Counted from the stretch's first letter, positions 25,795 through 35,631 are shown. The stretch is 64,000 nt of DNA from Nitratiruptor sp. YY09-18 (GCF_016593235.1 NZ_AP023065.1:930001-994000), one strand, 5' to 3'. Made by a program: numbers and translations. Notes: generated by a model from the letters alone, not told the origin.

Positions 25795-26055
25795 ATGATC
25801 AAAAAAAATCCAAAAAGCATCACTTTTATCTTACAAACTGATGCAAAAAAGGTAAATATAAAAGGGAGCTGGAACGGCTGGGAAGCTGAGCCTATGATAC
25901 AAAAAAATGGAGTGTTTACAAAGACAAAACGCCTCAAACCCGGGACCTATGAATTCGGATATGAGGTTGATGGTCGGTGGCTCACTGATGAGACTCTTCC
26001 TACAACACCATCTCCATATGGGAGCTTGAATTCAGTTTTGAAGGTTGAGCCATGA
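25795..26055 (+). CDS. Stand-alone CBM48 glycogen-binding protein
   Basis: An 86-residue protein made almost entirely of a CBM48/AMPK-type glycogen-binding fold (isoamylase N-domain family). Markers are ITFILQTDAKKVNIKGSWNGW, the KPGTYEFGYEVDGRW strand pair and the end TPYGS-like SPYGSLNSVLKV. The two Trp in GSWNGW and GRW would stack on glucose units. The start is ATG 25795 with AAGGAG upstream; the frame runs further back but inside the previous gene. There is no catalytic domain. It likely tethers enzymes of the operon to glycogen or senses it. It overlaps the next gene by 4 bases. Confidence 0.85.
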   Translation: MIKKNPKSITFILQTDAKKVNIKGSWNGWEAEPMIQKNGVFTKTKRLKPGTYEFGYEVDGRWLTDETLPTTPSPYGSLNSVLKVEP

Positions 26056-28577
26056 ACAAGGTCAAAGCAGTTATCATGGCTGGAGGATTTGGTACACGCA
26101 TTCAACCACTCACCCACTCTATTCCAAAACCGATGCTCCCTGTAGTCAATGTTCCTATGATGGAGAATGTTTTAAAGCAACTAGTAAAAGTTGGTATCGA
26201 TGAGGTAGTGATACTCCTCTATTATAAACCCCAAATTATTAAAAATCACTTCAAAGATGGAAGTGATTGGGGTGTTAAAATCCACTATGTCTTGCCAGAT
26301 GCGGACTATGGCACTGCAGGCGCAGTAGGAATGGCGAGGAAATTTCTCGATACTACTTTCATGATTGTAAGTGGAGATTTGGTCACCGATTTTGATTTTC
26401 AAAAAATCTTACACTACCATGAGCAAAAAAACTCAAAACTCACTATTACTTTGACATCAGTAGATAATCCCTTACAATTTGGGGTAGTTATCGTCAATGA
26501 AGAGGGAAAAATTGAGAAGTTTTTGGAAAAGCCAAGCTGGGGAGAAGTCTTTAGTGATACTATCAATACCGGCATCTATGTAATAGAACCTGAAATCTTA
26601 GATTTCATCCCCAAAGGAGAGCCTTTTGACTTTGCCAAAGACCTCTTTCCACTTCTTATGCAAGAAGGGATTGATCTATTGGGATACACTGCCCATGGAT
26701 ACTGGAGAGATGTCGGTAATCCTGAAAGCTACAGGGAGGTACATCGAGATGTTTTTTTAGAAAAGGTACGGTTCGCTATTCCGGGTAAAGTAATTGAGTA
26801 TCCAGAGGGAACTCTCTATCTCCAAGGTAAGAGCAAAATAGATAAAAGTATCGAGATTATCGACACTGTAGTGATTGGTGATAATGTAAAAATTGGAAAA
26901 AACAGCAGACTCCACAATGTAACAATTGGAGATAATGTAACAATTGGCGAGGAGTGTAAACTGAGAAACTCCATCCTATGGCATGATATCACTATAGGGA
27001 AAAAATGTGTCTTTGATAATGCAGTCATTTGTAATGATAACATCATTGAAGATATGGTTACAGCAAAAGCAGGCGTAATTCTCGCTGAAGGGTGCCATGT
27101 TGGCAAATTTGCAACCTTTGATCAAGATGTCACTGTATGGCCAAACAAAGAGATTGAGCCAGCAGCTATTGTTACGAACAATGTTGTCTGGGGAACAAAA
27201 TATAAAAATGTAATTTTCCAAGAAGGTGTCATTCGAGGTAAAGCCAATATCGAAATTGGATGTGAAATGTCGTGTATGATTGCTGAAGCATTTGCATCTA
27301 TGCTACCAGAAGGAAGCACTATTGCTATTGGTCGAGATTTTGAGGACTCTTCAAGAATGCTTAAGCGCGCCTTTGATGGAGGTGTTCTTGCAACAGGAGT
27401 AAATATCGAGGATCTGCAGGTGATTCCAGCTTCTGTACTTAGATATTACATACAAAAAAATGATAAGATCAATGCAGGTGCATATTTTCGCAAGAGCATT
27501 CAAGACCCTACAAGTGTAGAGATACTTCTCTATACCAGCGAAGGACATAGACTCAACACTGAAACAGCAAAAAAGGTGGAGAAAAACTACTTCAAACAAA
27601 ACTTCCGTAAAGTTGATTATAAGGATATGGGAAGCCTCAATGATGAAATATCTTTGCACAAAAATGCCTGTGCAAACTATTTGCAAAAGATTAAAGATCT
27701 CATAGATCACAAAATCATTCGAGGAAATAATTTCAAAGTTGCAATAGATTTAATGTATGGTATTACAAAGGAGATATTCCCTCAGATTCTCTCAGAGCTC
27801 CAAATAGAAAATATTTTACTTAATGCCTATTATGATAGGCTGAAATTAGAAAATATTACCCATTACATAAAAGAATCACAACATGAAGTTGCAAAGATAG
27901 TAACTGCACTTGAGTTTCAACTAGGAGTACTCATATATCCACATGGACAACGGTTAACGCTTATTAGCGATGATGGGGAGATTTTAGACAGGGTTGATGC
28001 GCTCATTGCAGTTTTGAGGCTCTTAGATATCGACGCAGCAACAAATCAAAAAAAATATAGAGTATTCTTGCCATCGTGGGCACCAGATATGATGGATAGT
28101 GATTTTAAAAATCTAGAAATTGATAGAGGGAAATATCTCAACTTCAAACGTGAAGATTTCAAGCAGTATGATCTCATAGCCACAGTTGATGGAAACTTTG
28201 CTTTTACTGAATTTGCATATCATAGAGATGCAATCTATGCAACTCTTAAGATTATGGAACTTTTAAGTAGACACAATATTTTACTCTCGCAGATAGAAAA
28301 AGAGGTAAAACACTTCTTCTACAAACGGTGTAAAATCCCTTGCCCTCAACATAAAAAAGGCAAAATGATGAGAAAATTTATCGAATATGCTCAAAATAAG
28401 CCTCACTCAACCCTTGATGGAATAAAAATTTGGGAGAATGAGACAGATTGGATTTTGATGATTCCTGATCAATACACTGAAGATCTCAATCTCTTCATTC
28501 AAGCTAGCGACGAAGAGCAAGGCAAAATACTCCACGACAGATATGCAAATCTCATACAAGAGTGGTTGAACGAGTGA
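26052..28577 (+). CDS. Sugar nucleotidyltransferase fused to a degenerate phosphomannomutase domain
   Basis: An 841-residue fusion. Residues 1-235 are a nucleotidyltransferase (VIMAGGFGTRIQPLTHSIPK, then PMLPVVNVPM; VSGDLVTDFDF; EKPSWGEVFSDTINTGIYV). Residues about 250-375 are left-handed beta-helix hexapeptide repeats (IGDNVKIGKNSRLHNVTIGD). From 385 on comes a phosphohexomutase fold (AIGRDFEDSSRMLKRAFDGG) in which the TASHNP phosphoserine loop is replaced by INAGAYFRKSIQDP and the DGD metal loop by DGNFAFTE. Relatives in cyanobacteria and Deinococci are called mannose-1-phosphate guanylyltransferases. No glgC is visible in the cluster, so this may supply the ADP- or UDP-glucose for GlgA; that is inference. 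Confidence 0.85.
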   Translation: MNKVKAVIMAGGFGTRIQPLTHSIPKPMLPVVNVPMMENVLKQLVKVGIDEVVILLYYKPQIIKNHFKDGSDWGVKIHYVLPDADYGTAGAVGMARKFLDTTFMIVSGDLVTDFDFQKILHYHEQKNSKLTITLTSVDNPLQFGVVIVNEEGKIEKFLEKPSWGEVFSDTINTGIYVIEPEILDFIPKGEPFDFAKDLFPLLMQEGIDLLGYTAHGYWRDVGNPESYREVHRDVFLEKVRFAIPGKVIEYPEGTLYLQGKSKIDKSIEIIDTVVIGDNVKIGKNSRLHNVTIGDNVTIGEECKLRNSILWHDITIGKKCVFDNAVICNDNIIEDMVTAKAGVILAEGCHVGKFATFDQDVTVWPNKEIEPAAIVTNNVVWGTKYKNVIFQEGVIRGKANIEIGCEMSCMIAEAFASMLPEGSTIAIGRDFEDSSRMLKRAFDGGVLATGVNIEDLQVIPASVLRYYIQKNDKINAGAYFRKSIQDPTSVEILLYTSEGHRLNTETAKKVEKNYFKQNFRKVDYKDMGSLNDEISLHKNACANYLQKIKDLIDHKIIRGNNFKVAIDLMYGITKEIFPQILSELQIENILLNAYYDRLKLENITHYIKESQHEVAKIVTALEFQLGVLIYPHGQRLTLISDDGEILDRVDALIAVLRLLDIDAATNQKKYRVFLPSWAPDMMDSDFKNLEIDRGKYLNFKREDFKQYDLIATVDGNFAFTEFAYHRDAIYATLKIMELLSRHNILLSQIEKEVKHFFYKRCKIPCPQHKKGKMMRKFIEYAQNKPHSTLDGIKIWENETDWILMIPDQYTEDLNLFIQASDEEQGKILHDRYANLIQEWLNE

Positions 28578-30475
28578 AAATAGCACTTCTATGGCATATG
28601 CACCAACCAGACTATAGAGACGAAAAGGGGGAGTTTATTCTTCCTTGGGTCTTTTTGCATGCAATCAAAGACTACTATGATATGCCTTACATTGCTTCAC
28701 AATATAACCTCAAAGTAAGTTTTAATCTCACTCCAATTCTTATAGAGCAGTTACAAGAGTACATAAACAGAGGGCCTAGCTGCGATAGGATGCTCCAACT
28801 GCTCCTCAAAAAAACAGCAGATCTTAGTGAAAATGAAAGAGAAGCTGTACAAAAACTATGCCATACACTCCATCCTCAAACAATGGCAGATGGTCTGCAT
28901 AAGCGATTTTTTTCTATATATGAAAAAGAGAAATTAAACGATGAAGAGCTAAACGATCTGGAGGTCTTTTTTCTTTTGAGCTGGTGTGGCAATTATTTAA
29001 AAAGCAGCAACAGTTATATACAATCACTATTATCAAAAAGTTCATTTTCTCAAAATGAGAAAGAGCAGCTTATACAAACTCTCTTTGCTTTTTTGCCATC
29101 GATTTTACCGCTGTACAGATTGCTGCAAGATGGAGGGAAGATCTCTATCGCCACCACCCCCTACTCCCACCCTATCTTACCACTCCTTCTTGATATCAAT
29201 GTTGCAAAAGAGGCAAACCCAGCTATAACATTGCCAAAACACCCTCTCTCTTTGCAAGATGACGCAATTTTGCATATTCAAAAAGCAAAAGAGATCTATA
29301 AAGCAGTTTTTGGCAAAAACCCCAAAGGCTTTTGGCCAGCTGAAGGTGCAGTAGATGAAAAAAGCATAGCGCTCTATAAGCAAGAAGGGATTGAGTGGAT
29401 AGCAACTGATGAAGTGATTTTACAAAAGAGTGGTGGCAGTGATAAATACTCTCCATACTCTTTTAACGGGGTCAAAATCTTCTTCCGAGACCATGAGCTC
29501 AGTGACCTCATAGGATTTGTCTACAAAAACCTCCCCGCCGAAGAGGCAGTCAAAGATTTTGCGCAAAGACTCCCCAAAAAGGGAACACTCTTCGTCATTT
29601 TAGATGGAGAAAATGCCTGGGAACACTATCCCAAAAACGGCTGGGATTTTCTCAATACTTTTTACAAAATGCTTGAAAAGCAAAACAGTGTCACCTTCGA
29701 TGAGGCTGCATCTTTGACATCTAAAAAATTAGATAGACTCTCACCTGGTTCCTGGATCTATGGCAACTTTGATACGTGGATCGGAGATGAAGAGAAAAAC
29801 CGAGCTTGGGAGCTTCTCTTTCAAACCAAATGTGATACACTCCACCATACGCAAGATCCATTTATACAGCAGCACTTTTTGCTTGCAGAAGCCTCTGACT
29901 GGTTTTGGTGGTATGGATATGGGCATTACACAGAGTTCGCACAAGAGTTTGATGCAATATATAGAAATCATCTTATAGCAATCTACAAACATCTTGGTAT
30001 TGTTCCTCCAACTGATATTACGACACCTATCGTAGGATCACATACGATGCAAGCCTTTCTCAATGAGCCAAAGGGATATATTTACCCAGTTATAGATGGC
30101 AAAGTCACATCATTTTTTGAGTGGCTAGAGAGCGGATATCTGGATGAGAGGGTTTCATCTACTATGCAAAGTAGCTTTACAATTCAAAAGCTCTTTTGGG
30201 GTGAGAATGAGAAATCCCTCTTTTTTAGGATAGATGCCAAAGATGTTAAAGCTCTTGATTTTCGTATCTTTTTTGATGAAGATGAAGTGGCTCTAAAAAG
30301 AGAAGCAAAAGAGACAATAGTAGAGATCGAGATAGATAAAAGTAGCTGCAAGAAAAAATATTTTGAAGTACGCATAGAAATTTTTAAAGATCAAAAACTG
30401 CTACAGATTATTCCATCAACGACGAGACTATTTATAAGGATCGATAATGATTATTCCAAAAACTGGTTTGTATAA
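28574..30475 (+). CDS. GH57 glycoside hydrolase (amylase/amylopullulanase type)
   Basis: A 633-residue intracellular GH57 enzyme acting on alpha-glucan. The start is taken as GTG 28574, overlapping the previous stop as GTGA, so that the protein begins MKIALLWHMHQPDY as in the family; GTG 28562 is possible. Conserved regions are HMHQP (region 1), the nucleophile Glu in FWPAEGAV, IEWIATDE, the acid/base Asp in VILDGENAWEHYP, and ASDWFWWYGYGH. The C-terminal 130 residues are a beta-rich domain. No signal peptide is present. It would trim or debranch glycogen before phosphorolysis, next to a second GH57 gene. Confidence 0.88.
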   Translation: MKIALLWHMHQPDYRDEKGEFILPWVFLHAIKDYYDMPYIASQYNLKVSFNLTPILIEQLQEYINRGPSCDRMLQLLLKKTADLSENEREAVQKLCHTLHPQTMADGLHKRFFSIYEKEKLNDEELNDLEVFFLLSWCGNYLKSSNSYIQSLLSKSSFSQNEKEQLIQTLFAFLPSILPLYRLLQDGGKISIATTPYSHPILPLLLDINVAKEANPAITLPKHPLSLQDDAILHIQKAKEIYKAVFGKNPKGFWPAEGAVDEKSIALYKQEGIEWIATDEVILQKSGGSDKYSPYSFNGVKIFFRDHELSDLIGFVYKNLPAEEAVKDFAQRLPKKGTLFVILDGENAWEHYPKNGWDFLNTFYKMLEKQNSVTFDEAASLTSKKLDRLSPGSWIYGNFDTWIGDEEKNRAWELLFQTKCDTLHHTQDPFIQQHFLLAEASDWFWWYGYGHYTEFAQEFDAIYRNHLIAIYKHLGIVPPTDITTPIVGSHTMQAFLNEPKGYIYPVIDGKVTSFFEWLESGYLDERVSSTMQSSFTIQKLFWGENEKSLFFRIDAKDVKALDFRIFFDEDEVALKREAKETIVEIEIDKSSCKKKYFEVRIEIFKDQKLLQIIPSTTRLFIRIDNDYSKNWFV

Positions 30476-30484
30476 GGTGCTTGC

Positions 30485-32425
30485 ATGAGTCAGCTCTATT
30501 TTGGTCTGCATATGCATCAACCTGTAGATAATCTATCTGAAGCTGTAGAGAATGCTGTGAAGAGATGCTACAGACCTCTATTCCAAACATTAAAAAAATA
30601 TCCAAAGTTTCGCTTCGCCCTACACTGCAGTGGATGGCTTTTTGAACAGCTGCGCACAAAATACAGTGATGTATTTGAAGAGATTTGCTATCTCAACGAG
30701 CAAGGAAGCATTGAGTTTTTTACAGGTGGATTTTATGAACCGGTGCTTGCAAGTATTCCAAGAGAGGATCGTATAGCACAAATCCAAAAACTCAGTAACT
30801 ATATCCAAAAATATTTTGGCAAAAAGCCAAATGGATTGTGGCTCACTGAACGCGTATGGGAGAGCTCGGTTGCATTGGATTTCCAAGAGTGTGGGATTGA
30901 GTATGTGGCAGTAGATGATTATCACTTTCTTGCCAGTGGATTTGATCATGAAGAGCTTGATGGATTTTTTTTGAGTGAAGAGAGCGGGAAAAGTTTTGCC
31001 CTTTTTCCTATAGCAAAAAAACTACGCTATGCAATTCCATTTTATCCGGTAGATGATGCGTTGCAAGTGATAAGCTCTTATAAAAATGCAATTATTTTCG
31101 ATGATGCAGAGAAGTTTGGCCTGTGGCCAAAAACCTATGAGTGGGTCTATGAAAAAGGTTGGCTGGAGTCTTTCATCGAGAAAGTTTTGGAAAGCGCAAT
31201 TGAGATGAAACATTTTGCACAAGCGCAAAATCCAAAAGGGCTCGCATATCTGGCCAATGTCTCCTACTATGAGATGGGAGAGTGGAGCCTCAGAGCAAAG
31301 GATACGCTCGAACTTGAAAAACTCAAAAATAGAGTTGGCAAAGAGTATTTTGAAAATATTGGTATCAAGTTCATTCGCGGAGGTATATGGAGAAATTTCT
31401 TTGTAAAATATGAAGAGTCAAACAGACTCCATAAACGTATGCTTGATCTTGCAAAAAAACAAAAGAGTGAAGCCCTCTATAAACTCCAGACAAATGACGT
31501 CTATTGGCATGGGATTTTTGGAGGGCTCTATTTGCCAAACCTCAGAGACAATGCCTACCGCTTTGTAGCTCAATGTGAGCAAAATATAGAGGATAGAATA
31601 GAAATAGCAGATAAAGATCTTGATGGATACAAAGAGGCTGAAATTAAAAAAGATAATCTTGTCTGGAGACTCTATGAAAAGCAAGGGGGACAGATTATCG
31701 AGATTTTGGATCTTGATTCTTGCTTCAATTTCCAAAACACCCTTACAAGACGCTTTGAAGCCTATCACGAAAAGATATTCAATCCTCCAAAAGAGCAAAA
31801 TAGAGTTGCAACAATCCATGAAATTGCTCCACAAGTGAGCGAAGAGGTAAAAAATAACCTCTTTTTTGACTGGTATACCAAAAACTCATGTATCGATCAT
31901 TTTAGTGACAAAACGTTTGATATCCAAAGCTTCTTGCAAGATAGTTTCAAAGAGTATGGTGATTTTGCAAATCAACCATTTAAGCTGCTAGAGCTGCTAA
32001 CATTTGAGCGCCAGGGAGGTCTCTATATCGATCAAAAGTATCCAGCAACGATGAAAAAGAGCTACACTATTGATAAAAATTCTCTCAACCTTTCTATAGA
32101 TTTTGAATCTAGCTACGCAAATGAGCTTGTATATATCAATGAGTGGAATCTCCATTTTTCCCACTATGAGAGTCTGCTCATCAATGCAAAATATTGCTGC
32201 GATAAAATGGATTTTTTTACAAAAGAGCTCGAAATTATCGATCCATATACAAAAAAAGCGCTCCTCTTTTCATGGAATGAAGAAGCACAAATCTTCGTGG
32301 TGCCTCTAGCAACAGTCTCACAAAATGAAAAGGGATTTGAACTCACGCAACAAGGCATTAGTATCGCTTTTATATTTTCTTTTACAAAATCTTTTCATCA
32401 GGATCTCAAACTATGTCTGAAATAA
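30485..32425 (+). CDS. GH57 4-alpha-glucanotransferase/alpha-amylase with DUF1925-DUF1926
   Basis: A 646-residue protein resembling the Thermococcus litoralis 4-alpha-glucanotransferase. Markers are YFGLHMHQPVDN, ALHCSGWLFEQL, GSIEFFTGGFYEPVLASIP, the nucleophile Glu in GLWLTERVWE, EYVAVDDYHF, and YWHGIFGGLYLPNLR. The C-terminal half is the DUF1925/DUF1926 beta-sandwich typical of this subfamily. It would reshuffle short maltodextrins left by phosphorylase. It overlaps galT by 13 bases. GH57 enzymes are common in thermophiles, in line with a vent lifestyle. Confidence 0.92.
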   Translation: MSQLYFGLHMHQPVDNLSEAVENAVKRCYRPLFQTLKKYPKFRFALHCSGWLFEQLRTKYSDVFEEICYLNEQGSIEFFTGGFYEPVLASIPREDRIAQIQKLSNYIQKYFGKKPNGLWLTERVWESSVALDFQECGIEYVAVDDYHFLASGFDHEELDGFFLSEESGKSFALFPIAKKLRYAIPFYPVDDALQVISSYKNAIIFDDAEKFGLWPKTYEWVYEKGWLESFIEKVLESAIEMKHFAQAQNPKGLAYLANVSYYEMGEWSLRAKDTLELEKLKNRVGKEYFENIGIKFIRGGIWRNFFVKYEESNRLHKRMLDLAKKQKSEALYKLQTNDVYWHGIFGGLYLPNLRDNAYRFVAQCEQNIEDRIEIADKDLDGYKEAEIKKDNLVWRLYEKQGGQIIEILDLDSCFNFQNTLTRRFEAYHEKIFNPPKEQNRVATIHEIAPQVSEEVKNNLFFDWYTKNSCIDHFSDKTFDIQSFLQDSFKEYGDFANQPFKLLELLTFERQGGLYIDQKYPATMKKSYTIDKNSLNLSIDFESSYANELVYINEWNLHFSHYESLLINAKYCCDKMDFFTKELEIIDPYTKKALLFSWNEEAQIFVVPLATVSQNEKGFELTQQGISIAFIFSFTKSFHQDLKLCLK

Positions 32426-33417
32426 GATATGATCTTTTGCATAATGAATATATAATCATCGCACCAGAACGCCTCCATAGACCTATCCCAGAACAATGTG
32501 TACAGAACTTTTCGGTACAAAAATGCCCCTTTTGTCCTGGCAACGAAGAGTTAACTCCTCAAGAGATCTTTTCAATCAAAAACAACGGCACATGGCAAAC
32601 GAGAGTGATTCCAAATCTTTATAAAGCAGTGCAAATTGAAACCCCTTTCATCTCCCATAGGGAAGGACTCAATGAGATGTGGGGTGGATATGGTGCACAC
32701 GAAATAGTTATCGATACACCTAAACATCTGGCAAATTTTCAAAATATGCGTCAAGAAGAGATCTTTTGGTGGCTCTACACACTACAGCAGCGCTATCTTG
32801 ATCTACGCAACGACAAAAGGCTTATTTCGTTGCAGATATTTAAAAACCATGGACTAAGAGCCGGAGCTACCCAGCCTCATCCCCATACGCAAATTATTGC
32901 TCTTCCTCTTATGACAAAAGAGCAGCTTTTTCTCTTTCAGCATTGCCAGCACTACTACCACGATCATGGCAGATCGATGCATGAGGACATTGTACATTTT
33001 GAGTCAAATTCACAAAGAAACCTCTTTGAGAGTGAACACTTCTTTAGCTACGTACCCTATGCTTCATCCTTTGCTTTTGAAACAGCAATCATTGCAAAAG
33101 ATGTGGGATTTGACAAATGCACACAAATGCAGCTCCAAGAATTGGCAAAGCACTTGCAAAAACTCTTTCAAGCGCTAGCGAACGAGCTTGGAGATTTTCC
33201 GTATAATCTTCTTTTTTATCTGCCTCCTCTCAATGAAAACTTTGAAAATAGCTCCTTTTTTCATGAAATAGATGCTATTTTTCGCTTCTACATCCGCATA
33301 ACACCAAGAATCTATACAATAGCTGGATTTGAGTTAGCAACAGGCTCAATGATCAATCCTGTAGTTCCAGAGACAGTAGCTAAGCTTTTGAGGAGATGGT
33401 ATGAAACTAGCTCTTGA
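32413..33417 (+). CDS. galT: GalT-family hexose-1-phosphate nucleotidylyltransferase
   Basis: A 334-residue HIT-superfamily enzyme that moves a UMP (or other NMP) between sugar-1-phosphates through a His-nucleotide intermediate. The nucleophile is in QPHPHTQ (His156 and His158). The zinc site is CPFCPGNE with a downstream His, and ETPFISHREGL and GYGAHEIVIDTP follow the family. The substrate may not be galactose: no galK or galE is near and all neighbours handle glucose. It could set the balance between glucose-1-phosphate and nucleotide-glucose. It overlaps the glucokinase gene by 17 bases. Confidence 0.88.
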   Translation: MSEIRYDLLHNEYIIIAPERLHRPIPEQCVQNFSVQKCPFCPGNEELTPQEIFSIKNNGTWQTRVIPNLYKAVQIETPFISHREGLNEMWGGYGAHEIVIDTPKHLANFQNMRQEEIFWWLYTLQQRYLDLRNDKRLISLQIFKNHGLRAGATQPHPHTQIIALPLMTKEQLFLFQHCQHYYHDHGRSMHEDIVHFESNSQRNLFESEHFFSYVPYASSFAFETAIIAKDVGFDKCTQMQLQELAKHLQKLFQALANELGDFPYNLLFYLPPLNENFENSSFFHEIDAIFRFYIRITPRIYTIAGFELATGSMINPVVPETVAKLLRRWYETSS

Positions 33418-34177
33418 TATTGGTGGCACATATGTAAGATGGGAAATAGTTGATAAAAAAAAGGGCAAAGAGCAACTGCGTAATATCGATTTGCAAAGCT
33501 TTATTGAGGATTTGATCAAAAAAAGCAGAATTACAGCAGTTGGTATCTCCTATGCGGGACAGGTTTGTAACAATGAAATCCTCTCTGCACCCAATATTCA
33601 TGCCACGATTGAGCCAGAAAAATTTGGAATCCCTTACATTATTGAAAATGACCTCAAATGTGCCGTTTTGGCTGAAGCAAAATTTTTCAATACATCCTCT
33701 ATCACAGCCCTCTACTCTGGCACAGGTCTTGGAAGTGCTAGCGTTGATCAAGGCAATCTTATTCGAGGCTATAAAAACCTAGCGGGCGAAATCGGTCATA
33801 TTCCGTATAAAAAGGCTCCTTTTCGCTGTGGCTGCGGAAAAGATAACTGCATCGAGCTCTATGCCTCCGGCAGTGGCTTGCAAAAGTGGGCAGACTATCT
33901 TAAAATTGAAGCAACGCTAAAAAATGAAAAGCTCTACAAACTCTACACCGAAGCGCTTTTATATGCAGCAGCTACCACTCTTACACTTTTCAATCCTTCT
34001 ATTTTGGTATTGGGTGGCGGTGTCATCAAACACAATCTGGGTATAATAGAAGTTATACAAGAAAATATAACTCATTACGCCCCACTCTTTGCTTTGCGAG
34101 AGGCTCAGATCAAACTTACACAACTTGAAGATGCCTCATTAGAAGGAGTAAAAATTCTACTTGAAAGGCTGCCATGA
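33401..34177 (+). CDS. ROK-family glucokinase
   Basis: A 258-residue ROK sugar kinase that would phosphorylate free glucose released by the GH57 enzymes. Seen are the ATP phosphate loop LALDIGGTYVRWE, PYIIENDLKCAVLAEA with the catalytic Asp, SGTGLGSA, AGEIGHIP, the zinc motif CGCGKDNCIELYASG, and LVLGGGVI near the end. It has no HTH domain, so it is an enzyme rather than a ROK repressor. Sugar specificity is inferred from context. It overlaps galT and glgA. Confidence 0.87.
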   Translation: MKLALDIGGTYVRWEIVDKKKGKEQLRNIDLQSFIEDLIKKSRITAVGISYAGQVCNNEILSAPNIHATIEPEKFGIPYIIENDLKCAVLAEAKFFNTSSITALYSGTGLGSASVDQGNLIRGYKNLAGEIGHIPYKKAPFRCGCGKDNCIELYASGSGLQKWADYLKIEATLKNEKLYKLYTEALLYAAATTLTLFNPSILVLGGGVIKHNLGIIEVIQENITHYAPLFALREAQIKLTQLEDASLEGVKILLERLP

Positions 34178-35631
34178 AACGAAACATACTCTTTTGTGCT
34201 TCAGAAATGACACCATTTGCCAAAACTGGCGGACTTGCCGATGTGGCTGCGGCTTTGCCAAAACATCTCAAAAAATTGGGACACAATGTTAAAGTTGTTA
34301 TTCCCAGATACTACACGATCAATAAAGCAGATTTAGAGTTTGTTATAGGCAATATCGGTGTAGATATGGGACCTCTTGGGACGTTATGGTGCGGTGCATA
34401 TAAAACTATCTGGGAAGGAGTAGAAGTCTATTTTATCGATTATGAGATATTTTTTGGCAGAGCCAATCTCTATACTGACTATAACGGCTACTCCTATCCA
34501 GACAATGATGCACGTTTTATTTTCTTTTCCAAAGCGGCACTGGAACTTGCAAGAGCTTTGGATTTCAGGCCCGATATCATCCATGCTAACGATTGGCACA
34601 CGGCAGCCCAGCCAATCCTTCTCAATACTATTTTGCGCAACGATCCATTCTTTCAAAAAACCGCTTCCGTTTTTACGATACACAATCTCCAACATCAAGG
34701 CGTTTTTGCTAAAAGTGCTTTTGAATATCTGGGAATTGGCTGGGAACATTTCAATATGTATGAGATGGAGGCTATGGGCGCACTCAATCTCATGAAGGGT
34801 GCAGTGTATCATGCAGACAAGATTACAACTGTAAGTCCAAAATATGCACAAGAGATGCAGACACCAGAGTTTGGATTTGGTTTGCAAGAGCATATCAAAG
34901 CCCATGCATACAAGCTCTTTGGGATTTTAAATGGCGTCGATTATGATGAGTGGAATCCAAAAACGGATCCCTTTATAGCCAAAAACTACGATATCGACGA
35001 TCTTAGCGGCAAAAGAGTGTGTAAGCAGGATCTGCAAAAAACATTTAGACTTGCTCAAAGAGAGGATCTTCCACTCATCGGTTTTGTAGGACGATTTGCA
35101 CAGCAAAAAGGAATAGAGCTGATAGCTGCAGCCATGCATGAATTGGTACATCTGCCTTTGCAGATGGTCTTTTTAGGCAGCGGAGAAAAATGGGCGGAGG
35201 GTTTTTTCCAAGATATTGCAAGCCGATATGAAAATGTTGGCTGCTATGTGGGATACTCCAATGAGCTTGCTCACAAGATTGAAGCAGGAAGCGATCTTTT
35301 TTTGATGCCAAGTCTTTTTGAACCATGCGGACTCAATCAGATCTACTCTCTACGCTATGGAACTCTTCCGATTGTGAGGGCGGTAGGAGGGCTTGATGAT
35401 ACGATCCAAAACTATGAGCCCCATTCAAAAACGGGAGATGGCTTTAAATTTTATGATGCTACCAAAGATGCACTGATTGGAACGGTCCGCTGGGCTGTAG
35501 ATACCTGGCTTCACGATAAAGGAGGCATAAATAAAATGATCTATACTGCTATGAGCAAACGGTTTGATTGGCAAAGAAGCGCAAAAGAGTATGAGAGAGT
35601 CTATGAACTGGCACTGGAGACAAAACAATGA
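34174..35631 (+). CDS. glgA: Glycogen synthase (GT5)
   Basis: A 485-residue GT-B glucosyltransferase that extends alpha-1,4-glucan from ADP-glucose (or UDP-glucose). The N-terminal nucleotide-sugar loop KTGGLADV (17-24) follows ILFCASEMTPFA. HANDWHTA, TIHNLQHQG, TVSPKYAQEM, ILNGVDYDEWNP, GFVGRFAQQKG and the C-terminal MPSLFEPCGLNQ, LRYGTLPIVRAVGG are all in place. Length is normal. The ATGA overlap with glgB downstream puts synthesis and branching in one unit. Confidence 0.97.
   Translation: MKRNILFCASEMTPFAKTGGLADVAAALPKHLKKLGHNVKVVIPRYYTINKADLEFVIGNIGVDMGPLGTLWCGAYKTIWEGVEVYFIDYEIFFGRANLYTDYNGYSYPDNDARFIFFSKAALELARALDFRPDIIHANDWHTAAQPILLNTILRNDPFFQKTASVFTIHNLQHQGVFAKSAFEYLGIGWEHFNMYEMEAMGALNLMKGAVYHADKITTVSPKYAQEMQTPEFGFGLQEHIKAHAYKLFGILNGVDYDEWNPKTDPFIAKNYDIDDLSGKRVCKQDLQKTFRLAQREDLPLIGFVGRFAQQKGIELIAAAMHELVHLPLQMVFLGSGEKWAEGFFQDIASRYENVGCYVGYSNELAHKIEAGSDLFLMPSLFEPCGLNQIYSLRYGTLPIVRAVGGLDDTIQNYEPHSKTGDGFKFYDATKDALIGTVRWAVDTWLHDKGGINKMIYTAMSKRFDWQRSAKEYERVYELALETKQ

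Noticed and set aside
31418-31834. Minus-strand open frame of 138 codons inside the second GH57 gene
   Set aside because: Antisense to conserved coding sequence, with no recognisable motif and unlikely composition.
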